From JBPYCR01 sp051846915 (GTDB lineage Bacteria; Bacillota; Bacilli; Bacillales; Amphibacillaceae), in the NCBI RefSeq assembly GCF_051846915.1, contig NZ_JBPYCR010000034.1, forward strand, positions 1 through 38,249: DNA of 38,249 bases, given 5' to 3'. The translations under genes were made by a program, and so were the position numbers. Shown one piece after another: positions 14,680 through 22,223 of the stretch (position 1 is its first letter; every line of letters starts with the position of its first letter). The notes under the pieces were generated by a model. That model was not told the DNA's origin, searched no databases, and worked only from the letters and a program-made list of their open reading frames with translations.

Positions 14680-16059
14680 ATGCTCTGCTGGTCTATCTTT
14701 TGGCAAATAAACTGAAAACGTAGTACCTTTATTTAATTCACTTTCTACGGATATTTTCCCATCATGGACCTCAACTATATGCTTAACAATGGCAAGACCA
14801 AGACCAGTTCCACCTGTATTGCGGCTACGGGCTTTATCCACTCGATAAAAGCGTTCAAAAATACGTGGTAATGCTTCCTGTTCAATCCCTATTCCCGTAT
14901 CTGTTACTTGAATAGAAACAAAATCTTCTGTCTCATCAATAGTAAGATTAATTTCTCCGCCTGCAGGTGTGTAGCTAATTGCATTTGCTAGCAAATTAAT
15001 TAACACTTGTTTTATTCTCTCTTTATCTGCTACGAATTTAGCGTCCGATAATACATTTGTCGTAAAATCAATATTATTTTCGGTAGCTTGGTGTTGGATT
15101 AAAGGAACGATGTCTTCCAGCAACTTCGACAAATTTATATTAGAAAATACTAATTGAAATTCATCTTTTTCTAATTTGGATAAAATGAGCAAGTCTTCAA
15201 TCAATACTTGAATTCTTTTGCTTTCCTCATAGATGATACCTAGAAATTGCTTTCTTGTTTCTGGGTCATCCATTGTCTCATCCAGCAATGTTTCTGCAAA
15301 TCCTTTAATGGAAGTTATAGGTGTTTTTAACTCATGAGATACATTCGCAACAAAATCTTTTCGCATCACTTCTAGTTTCTTTAGTTCTGTAATGTCGTAC
15401 AGCACAAGTACAGCCCCACGCAGCATATTTCTATCATTGAAAATCGGCGCCCCAACAATTTCCAGGAAATATTTATCTGTTTCTTTATAATGTGTAAATA
15501 AACGCTTCATATTTTTTTCATACAAAAATGTTTCTTGTACAGTCTGGTGGATCGTTTCATTTTCAAGCACATCATAATAAAGATAACCAATGTAGTCCTG
15601 AGGGTCGTTTCCAAATATGGAAATAAATTTTCGATTTACGAGATGAATATACCCTTTCTCGTCTATTAATACAAGACCGCTTTGAGAATTATCAATGACA
15701 GTAGAAAATTGTTCAGCTTGCATTTGTTCATGTATCGTTAATTCACTTAAGTTACGTGCAAGTGCATTAATTTTACCAAACAACTCTCCAACTTCACCGT
15801 TCATCGGGTGGTGAATTCGTGCACGATAGTTTCCTTTCACCAAGTTATCAACCGTATTGGTCGCCTTATCAATAGGCTTTATATATCGGTCGAAAACTTG
15901 CAGTAAAATAACAATTAAAATAATATATTCAATTATTAGCACAGACAGGAGTACGTAATAATTGTCAACTACTTGACTTAAAATGACTCCTGAAACAATA
16001 ATCAACAGTAAAATACCGAATGCATATGTAAATAGCTTCTTTGATAGTAGAGGCTTCAT
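14662..16059 (-). CDS. phoR: Sensor histidine kinase PhoR (short form)
   Basis: Membrane sensor kinase of the phosphate-starvation system. The 465 residues show two adjacent membrane segments (about 13-31 and 35-56) with almost nothing between them. These are followed by HAMP (about 57-108), PAS (about 113-225), a dimerisation helix with phospho-acceptor H242 in VANVSHELKTPITS, and an ATPase domain with NLLANAISYT, DTGIGI and GTGLGL. B. subtilis PhoR is longer (about 579 residues) with an external domain between the helices; here that domain is missing, so sensing must be in the membrane or cytoplasm. ATG overlaps the phoP stop by four bases (ATGA), so translation is coupled. Confidence 0.93.
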   Translation of the reverse strand: MKPLLSKKLFTYAFGILLLIIVSGVILSQVVDNYYVLLSVLIIEYIILIVILLQVFDRYIKPIDKATNTVDNLVKGNYRARIHHPMNGEVGELFGKINALARNLSELTIHEQMQAEQFSTVIDNSQSGLVLIDEKGYIHLVNRKFISIFGNDPQDYIGYLYYDVLENETIHQTVQETFLYEKNMKRLFTHYKETDKYFLEIVGAPIFNDRNMLRGAVLVLYDITELKKLEVMRKDFVANVSHELKTPITSIKGFAETLLDETMDDPETRKQFLGIIYEESKRIQVLIEDLLILSKLEKDEFQLVFSNINLSKLLEDIVPLIQHQATENNIDFTTNVLSDAKFVADKERIKQVLINLLANAISYTPAGGEINLTIDETEDFVSIQVTDTGIGIEQEALPRIFERFYRVDKARSRNTGGTGLGLAIVKHIVEVHDGKISVESELNKGTTFSVYLPKDRPAEHKTSSS

Positions 16060-16748
16060 ATTTTGGGTTCCTCCATTTTATATCCTAATCCTCGAATTGT
16101 TTTAATATAAGTTGGTGTTCGTGTATTACTTTCAATCTTATCACGTAATCGACTAATATGTACATCAACAATACGTGAATCCCCAGAAAAGTCGTAGTTC
16201 CAAACAGCACTTAAAAGTTGATCCCGAGATAAAACATTTCCTTTATGAGTAGTAAGGTATAATAAAAGTTCAAATTCTTTACGTGTAAAAGTTAGAATAT
16301 TTCCTTCCATCTCAGCTTCATACTTTTCTGGATAAACCGTTAACCTTCCAATTTGAATTGTCGTTGATTGTCTTGTATTATCCCCGTTCGTTCTTCTTAA
16401 AACAGCCTTAATCCTCGCTATAACTTCTTTTGGACTGAACGGCTTCGTTAAATAATCATCTGCTCCATACTCCAATCCAAGCACTTTGTCATACAATTCA
16501 TCTTTTGCTGTTAACATAATAATCGGTGTATTATTGTTATTAAGTCTTAACTGTTTACACACTTCCATTCCATCCATCTTCGGCAGCATCAAATCTAGAA
16601 CGATCAAATCAAATTTTTTCTGCTCTGCTTTTTTCAACGCCGTTTCACCGTCATATGCAACGTCAGTCAAATATTCTGCTTTTTCTATGTTGTATTTTAA
16701 TAAAGTAACAATAGACTTTTCATCATCGACAATCAATATTTTTTTCAT
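16056..16748 (-). CDS. phoP: Response regulator PhoP
   Basis: OmpR-type regulator of phosphate-starvation genes, 230 residues. The receiver domain has the acidic pocket VDDE (residues 8-10), phospho-acceptor D52 in VLDLMLPKMDG and the conserved Lys in DDYLTKPFSPKE. The C-terminal winged helix ends with DVHISRLRDKIE and YIKTIRGLGYKME. It overlaps phoR by four bases and follows mdh, as in B. subtilis. GAGGAT precedes the ATG. An inverted motif at 16826-16850 (GATTTGTAAA and TTTACAATC) lies upstream, but no convincing PHO boxes were found. Confidence 0.95.
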   Translation of the reverse strand: MKKILIVDDEKSIVTLLKYNIEKAEYLTDVAYDGETALKKAEQKKFDLIVLDLMLPKMDGMEVCKQLRLNNNNTPIIMLTAKDELYDKVLGLEYGADDYLTKPFSPKEVIARIKAVLRRTNGDNTRQSTTIQIGRLTVYPEKYEAEMEGNILTFTRKEFELLLYLTTHKGNVLSRDQLLSAVWNYDFSGDSRIVDVHISRLRDKIESNTRTPTYIKTIRGLGYKMEEPKI

Positions 16749-16873
16749 TTATATCCTCTTTTCTACAGCAAAACCAAACTACCTCTATCTTACAACGCCG
16801 CCTTATGCAAATAAACAGATTTGATGATTTGTAAACGAAATTTTACAATCGTTTAATCTGTGAAAGTTCCAAT

Positions 16874-16918
16874 AAAAAAAGCTTCTTTCTATATGTAGAT
16901 ACAAAAAGAAGCTTTTTT
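16874..16918 (-). terminator. Terminator of the citZ-icd-mdh transcript
   Basis: On the minus strand AAGCTTCTTT pairs with AAAGAAGCTT, followed by seven T residues, just after the mdh stop. The plus-strand reading also has a T-run. Confidence 0.85.
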
Positions 16919-16926
16919 AACAAAGG

Positions 16927-17865
16927 TTATTTTAATACGTCCAGTACATTTTTAACTGTTTTAGCTGATTTATCTAATGCTTGCTTCTCTTCATGGGTCA
17001 GATCAAGCTCAATAATATTCTCGATTCCATTTCCACCAATCACGGTAGGAACACCAAGATAAATATCACTGTACCCATATTCACCTTCTAAATACACAAT
17101 GGATGGAAGCACACGACGTTGATCTTTTAAAATCGCTTCTGCCATTTCTGTTAAAGAAGCAGCGGGTGCATAATATGCACTACCATTACCTAACAAATTA
17201 ACGATTTCTCCGCCGCCTTTTCTTGTTCGTTCAACAATGGCGTCCAGTCGGTCTTTCGAAATCAATTTTTCCAGCGGAATGCCTCCTGCATATGAATAAC
17301 GTATGAGCGGGACCATATCGTCACCATGGCCTCCTAGAACGAATCCTGTTATGTCTTTCACAGATAAATTCAGTTCCTGGGAAACAAACGTGCGGAAACG
17401 GGCAGTGTCTAATATTCCGGATTGTCCAATTACTCGTTCTTTTGGAAAGCCTGACTCCTTAAATACCGTATACGTCATCGCATCGACAGGATTTGTTAAC
17501 ACAACAATAAAACAGTTAGGTGAATAAGTTACAATTTCTTTTGTAACGGACTTCATTATCTTTGCATTTGTATTAACTAAATCATCCCGACTCATACCCG
17601 GTTTACGAGGAATACCAGCTGTAATAATGACAAGATCAGAGTCTTTCGTATCCTTATAATCTGATGTGCCAGTAATATTCGCATCAAACCCTTGGACAGG
17701 GCTTGCTTCAAGCATATCCAATGCTTTTCCTTTCGTTGGACTTTCATTATCCGGGATATCGACTAAAACGACATCACCAAGTTCTTTCTGCGCAATCATT
17801 AGTGCAGCTGTAGATCCAGTAAAACCGGAACCTATAACCGAGATTTTCCTACGCTTTATGCCCAT
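16927..17865 (-). CDS. mdh: Malate dehydrogenase (LDH-like, NAD)
   Basis: Oxidises malate to oxaloacetate in the TCA cycle. The 312-residue protein has the dinucleotide motif VIGSGFTGSTAA and D36 (VLVDI), which selects NAD. It also has the substrate loop GIPRKPGMSRDDL with catalytic-site arginines, LTNPVDAMTY, and the proton-relay His in GGHGDDMVPL. It lies 13 bases after icd, preceded by GAGGTG, and closes the citZ-icd-mdh cluster before a strong terminator. Confidence 0.97.
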   Translation of the reverse strand: MGIKRRKISVIGSGFTGSTAALMIAQKELGDVVLVDIPDNESPTKGKALDMLEASPVQGFDANITGTSDYKDTKDSDLVIITAGIPRKPGMSRDDLVNTNAKIMKSVTKEIVTYSPNCFIVVLTNPVDAMTYTVFKESGFPKERVIGQSGILDTARFRTFVSQELNLSVKDITGFVLGGHGDDMVPLIRYSYAGGIPLEKLISKDRLDAIVERTRKGGGEIVNLLGNGSAYYAPAASLTEMAEAILKDQRRVLPSIVYLEGEYGYSDIYLGVPTVIGGNGIENIIELDLTHEEKQALDKSAKTVKNVLDVLK

Positions 17866-17878
17866 TATTGTTCACCTC

Positions 17879-19144
17879 TCAGCCCATGTTTTTAATTAAC
17901 TCATTACCGAATTCGGAACATTTAACTTCTGTGGCACCATCCATCAGACGAGCAAAATCATACGTCACTACTTTAGATGCAATTGTTTTATCCATTGCTT
18001 TAGTTATGAGATCAGCCGCTTCTCTCCAGCCAAGATGCTCAAGCATTAACACACCGGATAAAATCACAGAAGATGGATTAACTTTATCCAATCCGGCATA
18101 TTTTGGTGCTGTGCCGTGGGTCGCTTCAAAAATCGCGTGACCGGTATCATAATTAATATTGGCACCCGGTGCAATTCCTATGCCGCCAACTTGTGCTGCT
18201 AATGCATCTGACAAGTAGTCACCATTTAAATTCATTGTAGTAATAACATCAAATTCTTCAGGTCTTGTTAGTATTTGTTGCAATGAAATATCCGCAATTG
18301 CGTCTTTCACAATGATTTTCCCTGATTTTTCTGCTTCATCCTGTGCCTTGTTGGCTGCTTCCTTGCCATCTTTTTCTACAATACGGTCATATTCTGCCCA
18401 GGTGAATACTTTATCTCCATACTCCTCCTCGGCAACTTCATAACCCCAATTTTTAAATGCGCCTTCAGTAAACTTCATAATATTTCCTTTATGGACTAGC
18501 GTAACACTTTTTCGACCTTCGTTAATTGCATATTCAATGCTTGCACGTACAATTCGTTTTGTACCTTCCTCGGAAACCGGCTTAATACCAATTCCTGAAG
18601 TTTCAGGGAAACGGATATTTTTTACTCCCATTTCATTTTGCAAGAAGTCAATGACTTTTTTAACATCATCTGTACCTGCTTGCCATTCAATTCCTGCATA
18701 AATATCTTCAGTGTTTTCTCTAAAAACAGCCATATCAACTTGCTCTGGGCGCTTAACAGGAGATGGAACACCTTCAAACCATCTTACCGGTCGCAAACAA
18801 GTAAACAAATCCAGTTCTTGTCTAAGCGCGACATTCAAAGAACGAAATCCGCCACCAATTGGAGTAGTCAGAGGGCCTTTAATTGCAATTTTATATTCAT
18901 TAATTTGATCGAGCGTTTCATTCGGGAGCCACTCTCCTGTTTTATTATACGCCTTTTCACCGGCGTATACTTCTTTCCACTCAATTTTCTTTTTACCTTT
19001 ATATGCTTTCTCAACTGCTGCATCAAATACATTTCTTGATGACGCCCAAATGTCAGGTCCTGTTCCATCACCTTCGATAAAAGGGATGATCGGCTGATCG
19101 GGGACATTTAATACTCCATTATCAACTGTTATTTTTTCACTCAT
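17879..19144 (-). CDS. icd: Isocitrate dehydrogenase (NADP)
   Basis: Oxidative decarboxylation of isocitrate to 2-oxoglutarate with NADP. The 421 residues match the bacterial dimeric type: IPFIEGDGTGPDIW near the start, GGGFRSLNVALRQELDLFTC with the active-site Ser and arginines, FRENTEDIYAGIEW, LVHKGNIMKFTEGAF, and the cofactor-binding HGTAPKYAG. ATG follows AGGAGG. It is downstream of citZ after an 87-base gap that contains a perfect hairpin, and upstream of mdh. Confidence 0.97.
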   Translation of the reverse strand: MSEKITVDNGVLNVPDQPIIPFIEGDGTGPDIWASSRNVFDAAVEKAYKGKKKIEWKEVYAGEKAYNKTGEWLPNETLDQINEYKIAIKGPLTTPIGGGFRSLNVALRQELDLFTCLRPVRWFEGVPSPVKRPEQVDMAVFRENTEDIYAGIEWQAGTDDVKKVIDFLQNEMGVKNIRFPETSGIGIKPVSEEGTKRIVRASIEYAINEGRKSVTLVHKGNIMKFTEGAFKNWGYEVAEEEYGDKVFTWAEYDRIVEKDGKEAANKAQDEAEKSGKIIVKDAIADISLQQILTRPEEFDVITTMNLNGDYLSDALAAQVGGIGIAPGANINYDTGHAIFEATHGTAPKYAGLDKVNPSSVILSGVLMLEHLGWREAADLITKAMDKTIASKVVTYDFARLMDGATEVKCSEFGNELIKNMG

Positions 19145-19206
19145 TTAAAAAACCTCCTATTTTTCTTCATGCATTTCTATGTTATCACACTACTTATTAA
19201 CATGAT

Positions 19207-19229
19207 AATAGCCGGGGCTCCCGGCTATT
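19207..19229 (-). other. Perfect 10-bp hairpin between citZ and icd, without a T-run
   Basis: AATAGCCGGG and CCCGGCTATT flank the three-base loop GCT, two bases after the citZ stop codon. No U tract follows in the minus direction, so it does not look like a full intrinsic terminator. A GC-rich stem here could protect the citZ mRNA 3' end or act as a processing site, making citZ mRNA more abundant than icd-mdh. This role is inferred. Confidence 0.75.
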
Positions 19230-19231
19230 AA

Positions 19232-20350
19232 TTAATCACGTTTTTCCAGTGGAATAAACTTTTGTAACTCGGGGCCAATGTACTCGGCGCGCGGTCGAAT
19301 CAAACGATTGTTTGCATATTGTTCAAGAATATGTGCAATCCAACCGGACATTCGACTTACAGCAAATATTGGTGTAAATAAATCATGATCAATTCCGAGG
19401 CTATGGTATACAGAAGCAGAATAAAAGTCTACGTTTGCAGGTAATCCTTTTTCTTTTTTAATGTAATCTTCAATTTCAATGGACATATTATACCATTTTT
19501 CTTGCCCTGTGAGCTTGGTTAGCTCTTTTGACATGTTTCTCAAGTACTTTGCCCTTGGGTCGCCTGTACGATAAACACGGTGCCCCATTCCCATAATTAA
19601 TTCCTTATTCGCTAACTTCTCCTTGACATATGGGAGTGCATTTTCTTCTTCACCAATCTCTGTCAGCATCTCCATTACTCGTTCGTTAGCACCACCATGC
19701 AGAAATCCTTTCAATGCTCCAATAGCGGCTGTTATTCCGGAATACATATCAGAAAGTGTTGCAACACAAACACGAGCAGTAAAAGTAGAAGCATTTAATT
19801 CGTGGTCAGCATGTAACACTAAAGCTTTGTTCACAGCTTCTACTTCAATATCTTCAGGATCTTTTCCGTTTAACATATATAAAAAGTTTTCTGCGAACGT
19901 CAAGTTCTGTTTCGGTTTTACCGGATCTTCCCCTTTTCGAATACGAGAAAATGCAGCAACAACAGTGGCCACTTGTGCCTGCAGGCGAACAGCTTTGCGT
20001 TTATTTGCAGCCTCATCTCGGTTATCTGCTTCTTCATCAAGCACACCTAAATAAGATATCGCTGTACGAAGTGATGCCATCGGATGTACTTTGGATAAAT
20101 CATAGGAGCGCAAGTGATCAATAATTGCATCAGGCACTTCCATATTATCAACAAGGTCTTTTCTTATCTCATCAAGCTCAGATTTATTCGGCAATTTCAA
20201 ATTCCATAATAAATAAACCACTTCTTCAAAAGATGCATTCTCAGCTAAGTCATCAATCGAATAACCTACATATGTAAGCTTGTCATCTATAATCGAGCTG
20301 ATTGATGATTTGGCAGCGATTACACCTTCAAGTCCTTTAGTTGTTGACAT
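19232..20350 (-). CDS. citZ: Citrate synthase II
   Basis: Condenses acetyl-CoA with oxaloacetate, the entry step of the TCA cycle. The 372-residue product begins MSTTKGLEGVIAAKSSISSIIDDKLTY. It carries the catalytic residues in HADHELNASTFTARV, MGMGHRVYRTGDPR and NVDFYSASVYHSLGI. ATG 20350 lies nine bases after AAGGAG; a GTG two codons upstream is too close to it. First gene of citZ-icd-mdh. Upstream dyads at 20407-20434 and 20444-20459 may bind regulators. Confidence 0.97.
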   Translation of the reverse strand: MSTTKGLEGVIAAKSSISSIIDDKLTYVGYSIDDLAENASFEEVVYLLWNLKLPNKSELDEIRKDLVDNMEVPDAIIDHLRSYDLSKVHPMASLRTAISYLGVLDEEADNRDEAANKRKAVRLQAQVATVVAAFSRIRKGEDPVKPKQNLTFAENFLYMLNGKDPEDIEVEAVNKALVLHADHELNASTFTARVCVATLSDMYSGITAAIGALKGFLHGGANERVMEMLTEIGEEENALPYVKEKLANKELIMGMGHRVYRTGDPRAKYLRNMSKELTKLTGQEKWYNMSIEIEDYIKKEKGLPANVDFYSASVYHSLGIDHDLFTPIFAVSRMSGWIAHILEQYANNRLIRPRAEYIGPELQKFIPLEKRD

Positions 20351-20406
20351 ACACACTCTCTCCTTTTTCTATATATTATACTAAAACCCCTAATAAAAAC
20401 TCATGC

Positions 20407-20434
20407 GTTCAACAAATCCAACAATTTATTGAAC
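20407..20434. promoter_or_regulatory. Long dyad upstream of citZ
   Basis: GTTCAACAAAT on the left mirrors ATTTATTGAAC on the right, with 10 of the 11 outer pairs matching. It is located about 57 bases upstream of the citZ start codon on the minus strand. It could be an operator or a leader hairpin; no transcription start can be fixed from the sequence. Confidence 0.5.
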
Positions 20435-20443
20435 AATCTCTTC

Positions 20444-20459
20444 TATAATCCTAATTATA
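20444..20459. promoter_or_regulatory. Second dyad upstream of citZ, CcpC-like
   Basis: TATAAT-CCTA-ATTATA is a perfect inverted repeat. It contains ATAA-N6-TTAT, one base short of the ATAA-N7-TTAT dyad I recall for the citrate-responsive repressor CcpC. It could equally be part of a promoter. Confidence 0.4.
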
Positions 20460-20656
20460 AGGGATAAAGGCCTTAATGTGAATTGAAACCTATTATATTC
20501 GCTGAAAAGTTTCTTTTTGCAACTTAACTGCTACTTCCCGTGCTTAATATGCATTTCTTAAATTCTAATATGTGTATGTGCTGCATAAGTATTAGTAAAC
20601 AAGCTCTATACTTGTCTATTTTGATTGAAAAATAAATGGTGAATGAGGGTTTTCTA

Positions 20657-21757
20657 GTGGATGTGCAGCATATCATGCGGTTTCTCCGGTTTACTCTAGT
20701 TGTTATATTATTTATTAGTGTTTTCTACCTGTTGAAATATACACTTATATTTTTATATCCGTTTATTATTGCTGTTTTAATCTCACTTATGCTTAATCCT
20801 GTTGTAACCTTTCTTCATAAAAAGTGGAGAATCCCGAGAAGCATGGCAATCATCGGGACACTCATTTTTATACTTGTTTTTTTTATTAGTGTAATCGTAT
20901 TGGTGATAGCGGAGGTCATTCAAGGTACTACATACTTGGCAGAAACAGTGCCTGTATATATTAAAGAATTATTCAATCTCTTCCATCTGTTTCTCGAGAA
21001 CACAATATTCCCTATTTATCATAAACTGAACGAATTTATTGAAACATTAGATACTTCATATCAGACGACTGTTGAAAATTATATTCAACAGCTGCTTGAT
21101 ACCGTTGCATCTACAGGTGCAAAGTTTTTACAAGATAATTTATTAAAAACACCTGCAGTTTTAGCGACTTTACCTCGTTCTGCGGGGATGTTTATCATCG
21201 CCATGCTTGGTACATTTTTAATTTTGCATGATTGGGATCGTTTATCACATTTAATCAAACGTGCCATACCTAATTTCATCAATCTTTCACATTACTATTT
21301 TCATCTAAAGCGAGCATTTACCGGCTTTTTTGCCGCACAACTCATTCTCGTATTTATTACTGGATTAATTATATTTATCGGCCTAGTCCTAATTGATGTT
21401 GAGCATGTACTTACAATAACAATCATTACAATGTTCGTTGATTTATTCCCTTATATTGGCGTCGGATTATTGTTCATCCCATGGATTATCTATTTATTCC
21501 TATCCCAACAATATGCGTTAACGATTTATTTATCTATTCTGTACATATCAATCATTATTTTCCGGCAAATTCTAGAACCAAAAATGTTGTCTTCAAAGAT
21601 TGGAATTAATCCATTGTTCGCTTTAATCACTTTATTTATTGGATACCAATTATGGGGGATTGGCGGCATTTTATTAACTCCACTTATTTTAATTTGTGCA
21701 GGTGCTTGCTATCAAGCAGGATTAGTGGACCAAATTTTATCTTTTATAAAAGGCTAG
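20657..21757 (+). CDS. ytvI: AI-2E / PerM family membrane transporter YtvI
   Basis: Polytopic membrane protein of about 366 residues with about eight hydrophobic helices. Examples are FLRFTLVVILFISVFYLL, LIFILVFFISVIVLVIAEV near residue 80, AAQLILVFITGLIIFIGLVLI and the C-terminal GYQLWGIGGILLTPLILI. The family is called AI-2E transporter, but members export varied or unknown substrates, so no substrate is claimed. GTG 20657 sits seven bases after GAGGG, whereas the in-frame ATG at 20636 has no ribosome binding site, so GTG is preferred. It is divergent from citZ and convergent with fxsA, only four bases away. Confidence 0.88.
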   Translation: MDVQHIMRFLRFTLVVILFISVFYLLKYTLIFLYPFIIAVLISLMLNPVVTFLHKKWRIPRSMAIIGTLIFILVFFISVIVLVIAEVIQGTTYLAETVPVYIKELFNLFHLFLENTIFPIYHKLNEFIETLDTSYQTTVENYIQQLLDTVASTGAKFLQDNLLKTPAVLATLPRSAGMFIIAMLGTFLILHDWDRLSHLIKRAIPNFINLSHYYFHLKRAFTGFFAAQLILVFITGLIIFIGLVLIDVEHVLTITIITMFVDLFPYIGVGLLFIPWIIYLFLSQQYALTIYLSILYISIIIFRQILEPKMLSSKIGINPLFALITLFIGYQLWGIGGILLTPLILICAGACYQAGLVDQILSFIKG

Positions 21758-21761
21758 GTCT

Positions 21762-22157
21762 TTACCATTTTCGGTATATAATTTTCCCGCTGTTTTTGGT
21801 CATGTAATACTTTAGCCACTTGATAACAATTGCTTTAAAAGGTTGTCTCGTCCATGGCAACACGAGAAAGAAACCAACCGCATCTGTAATAAAACCAGGG
21901 GTAAATAAAAAAAGCGCACCAATAAAAATACAAATCCCATCCACAATTTCATCACCAGGAACTTGATGATAACTCATGGATTCTTTCGCCCGATTCCAGA
22001 CAATGATCCCTTGTTGTCTCGCGAATGAAACTCCAATAATACCTGTCAGCAAAATTAAAATAACAATCCACCATGGGCCAATCCAGCCGCCGGCCCACAC
22101 AAACAGCCCAATTTCCAGTGCAGGAACGATTAAAAAAGCGGGAAATAACCAACGCAT
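21762..22157 (-). CDS. fxsA: FxsA-family membrane protein (YtwI)
   Basis: Small cytoplasmic-membrane protein of 131 residues. FxsA was named for suppression of phage T7 F-exclusion in E. coli; its normal role is unknown. Hydrophobic segments are WLFPAFLIVPALEIGLFVWAGG, WWIVILILLTGIIGVSFA and GICIFIGALFLFTPGFITDAVGFFLVLP. The FLFTPGFITDAVGF motif is diagnostic. ATG 22157 follows AAGGGGTG by about eight bases; the upstream in-frame ATG at 22184 has weaker support. It is downstream of pyk, as in B. subtilis, and convergent with ytvI. Confidence 0.92.
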   Translation of the reverse strand: MRWLFPAFLIVPALEIGLFVWAGGWIGPWWIVILILLTGIIGVSFARQQGIIVWNRAKESMSYHQVPGDEIVDGICIFIGALFLFTPGFITDAVGFFLVLPWTRQPFKAIVIKWLKYYMTKNSGKIIYRKW

Positions 22158-22223
22158 AATGCTCACCCCTTCGTTTCCATGCAAGCAATTTTACAATTCG
22201 TAAGATCGGATAATGCGGACAAT

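Larger units (their letters stand above)
20351..20656. other. Divergent intergenic region citZ / ytvI
   Basis: No gene is seen. It contains the citZ ribosome binding site, a minus-strand TATAAT near 20375, and the two citZ-side dyads. On the ytvI side, a TATACT near 20608 lies within ACAAG-N7-CTTGT symmetry. No full promoter could be fixed. Confidence 0.5.

Noticed and set aside
16826..16850. Possible PHO boxes upstream of phoP
   Set aside because: TTTACA-like repeats form an inverted, not a direct, arrangement and lack the 11-bp periodicity expected for PhoP sites.
18638..19039. 133-codon plus-strand frame opposite icd
   Set aside because: Antisense of a conserved gene; Phe/Ile/Cys-rich composition typical of shadows.
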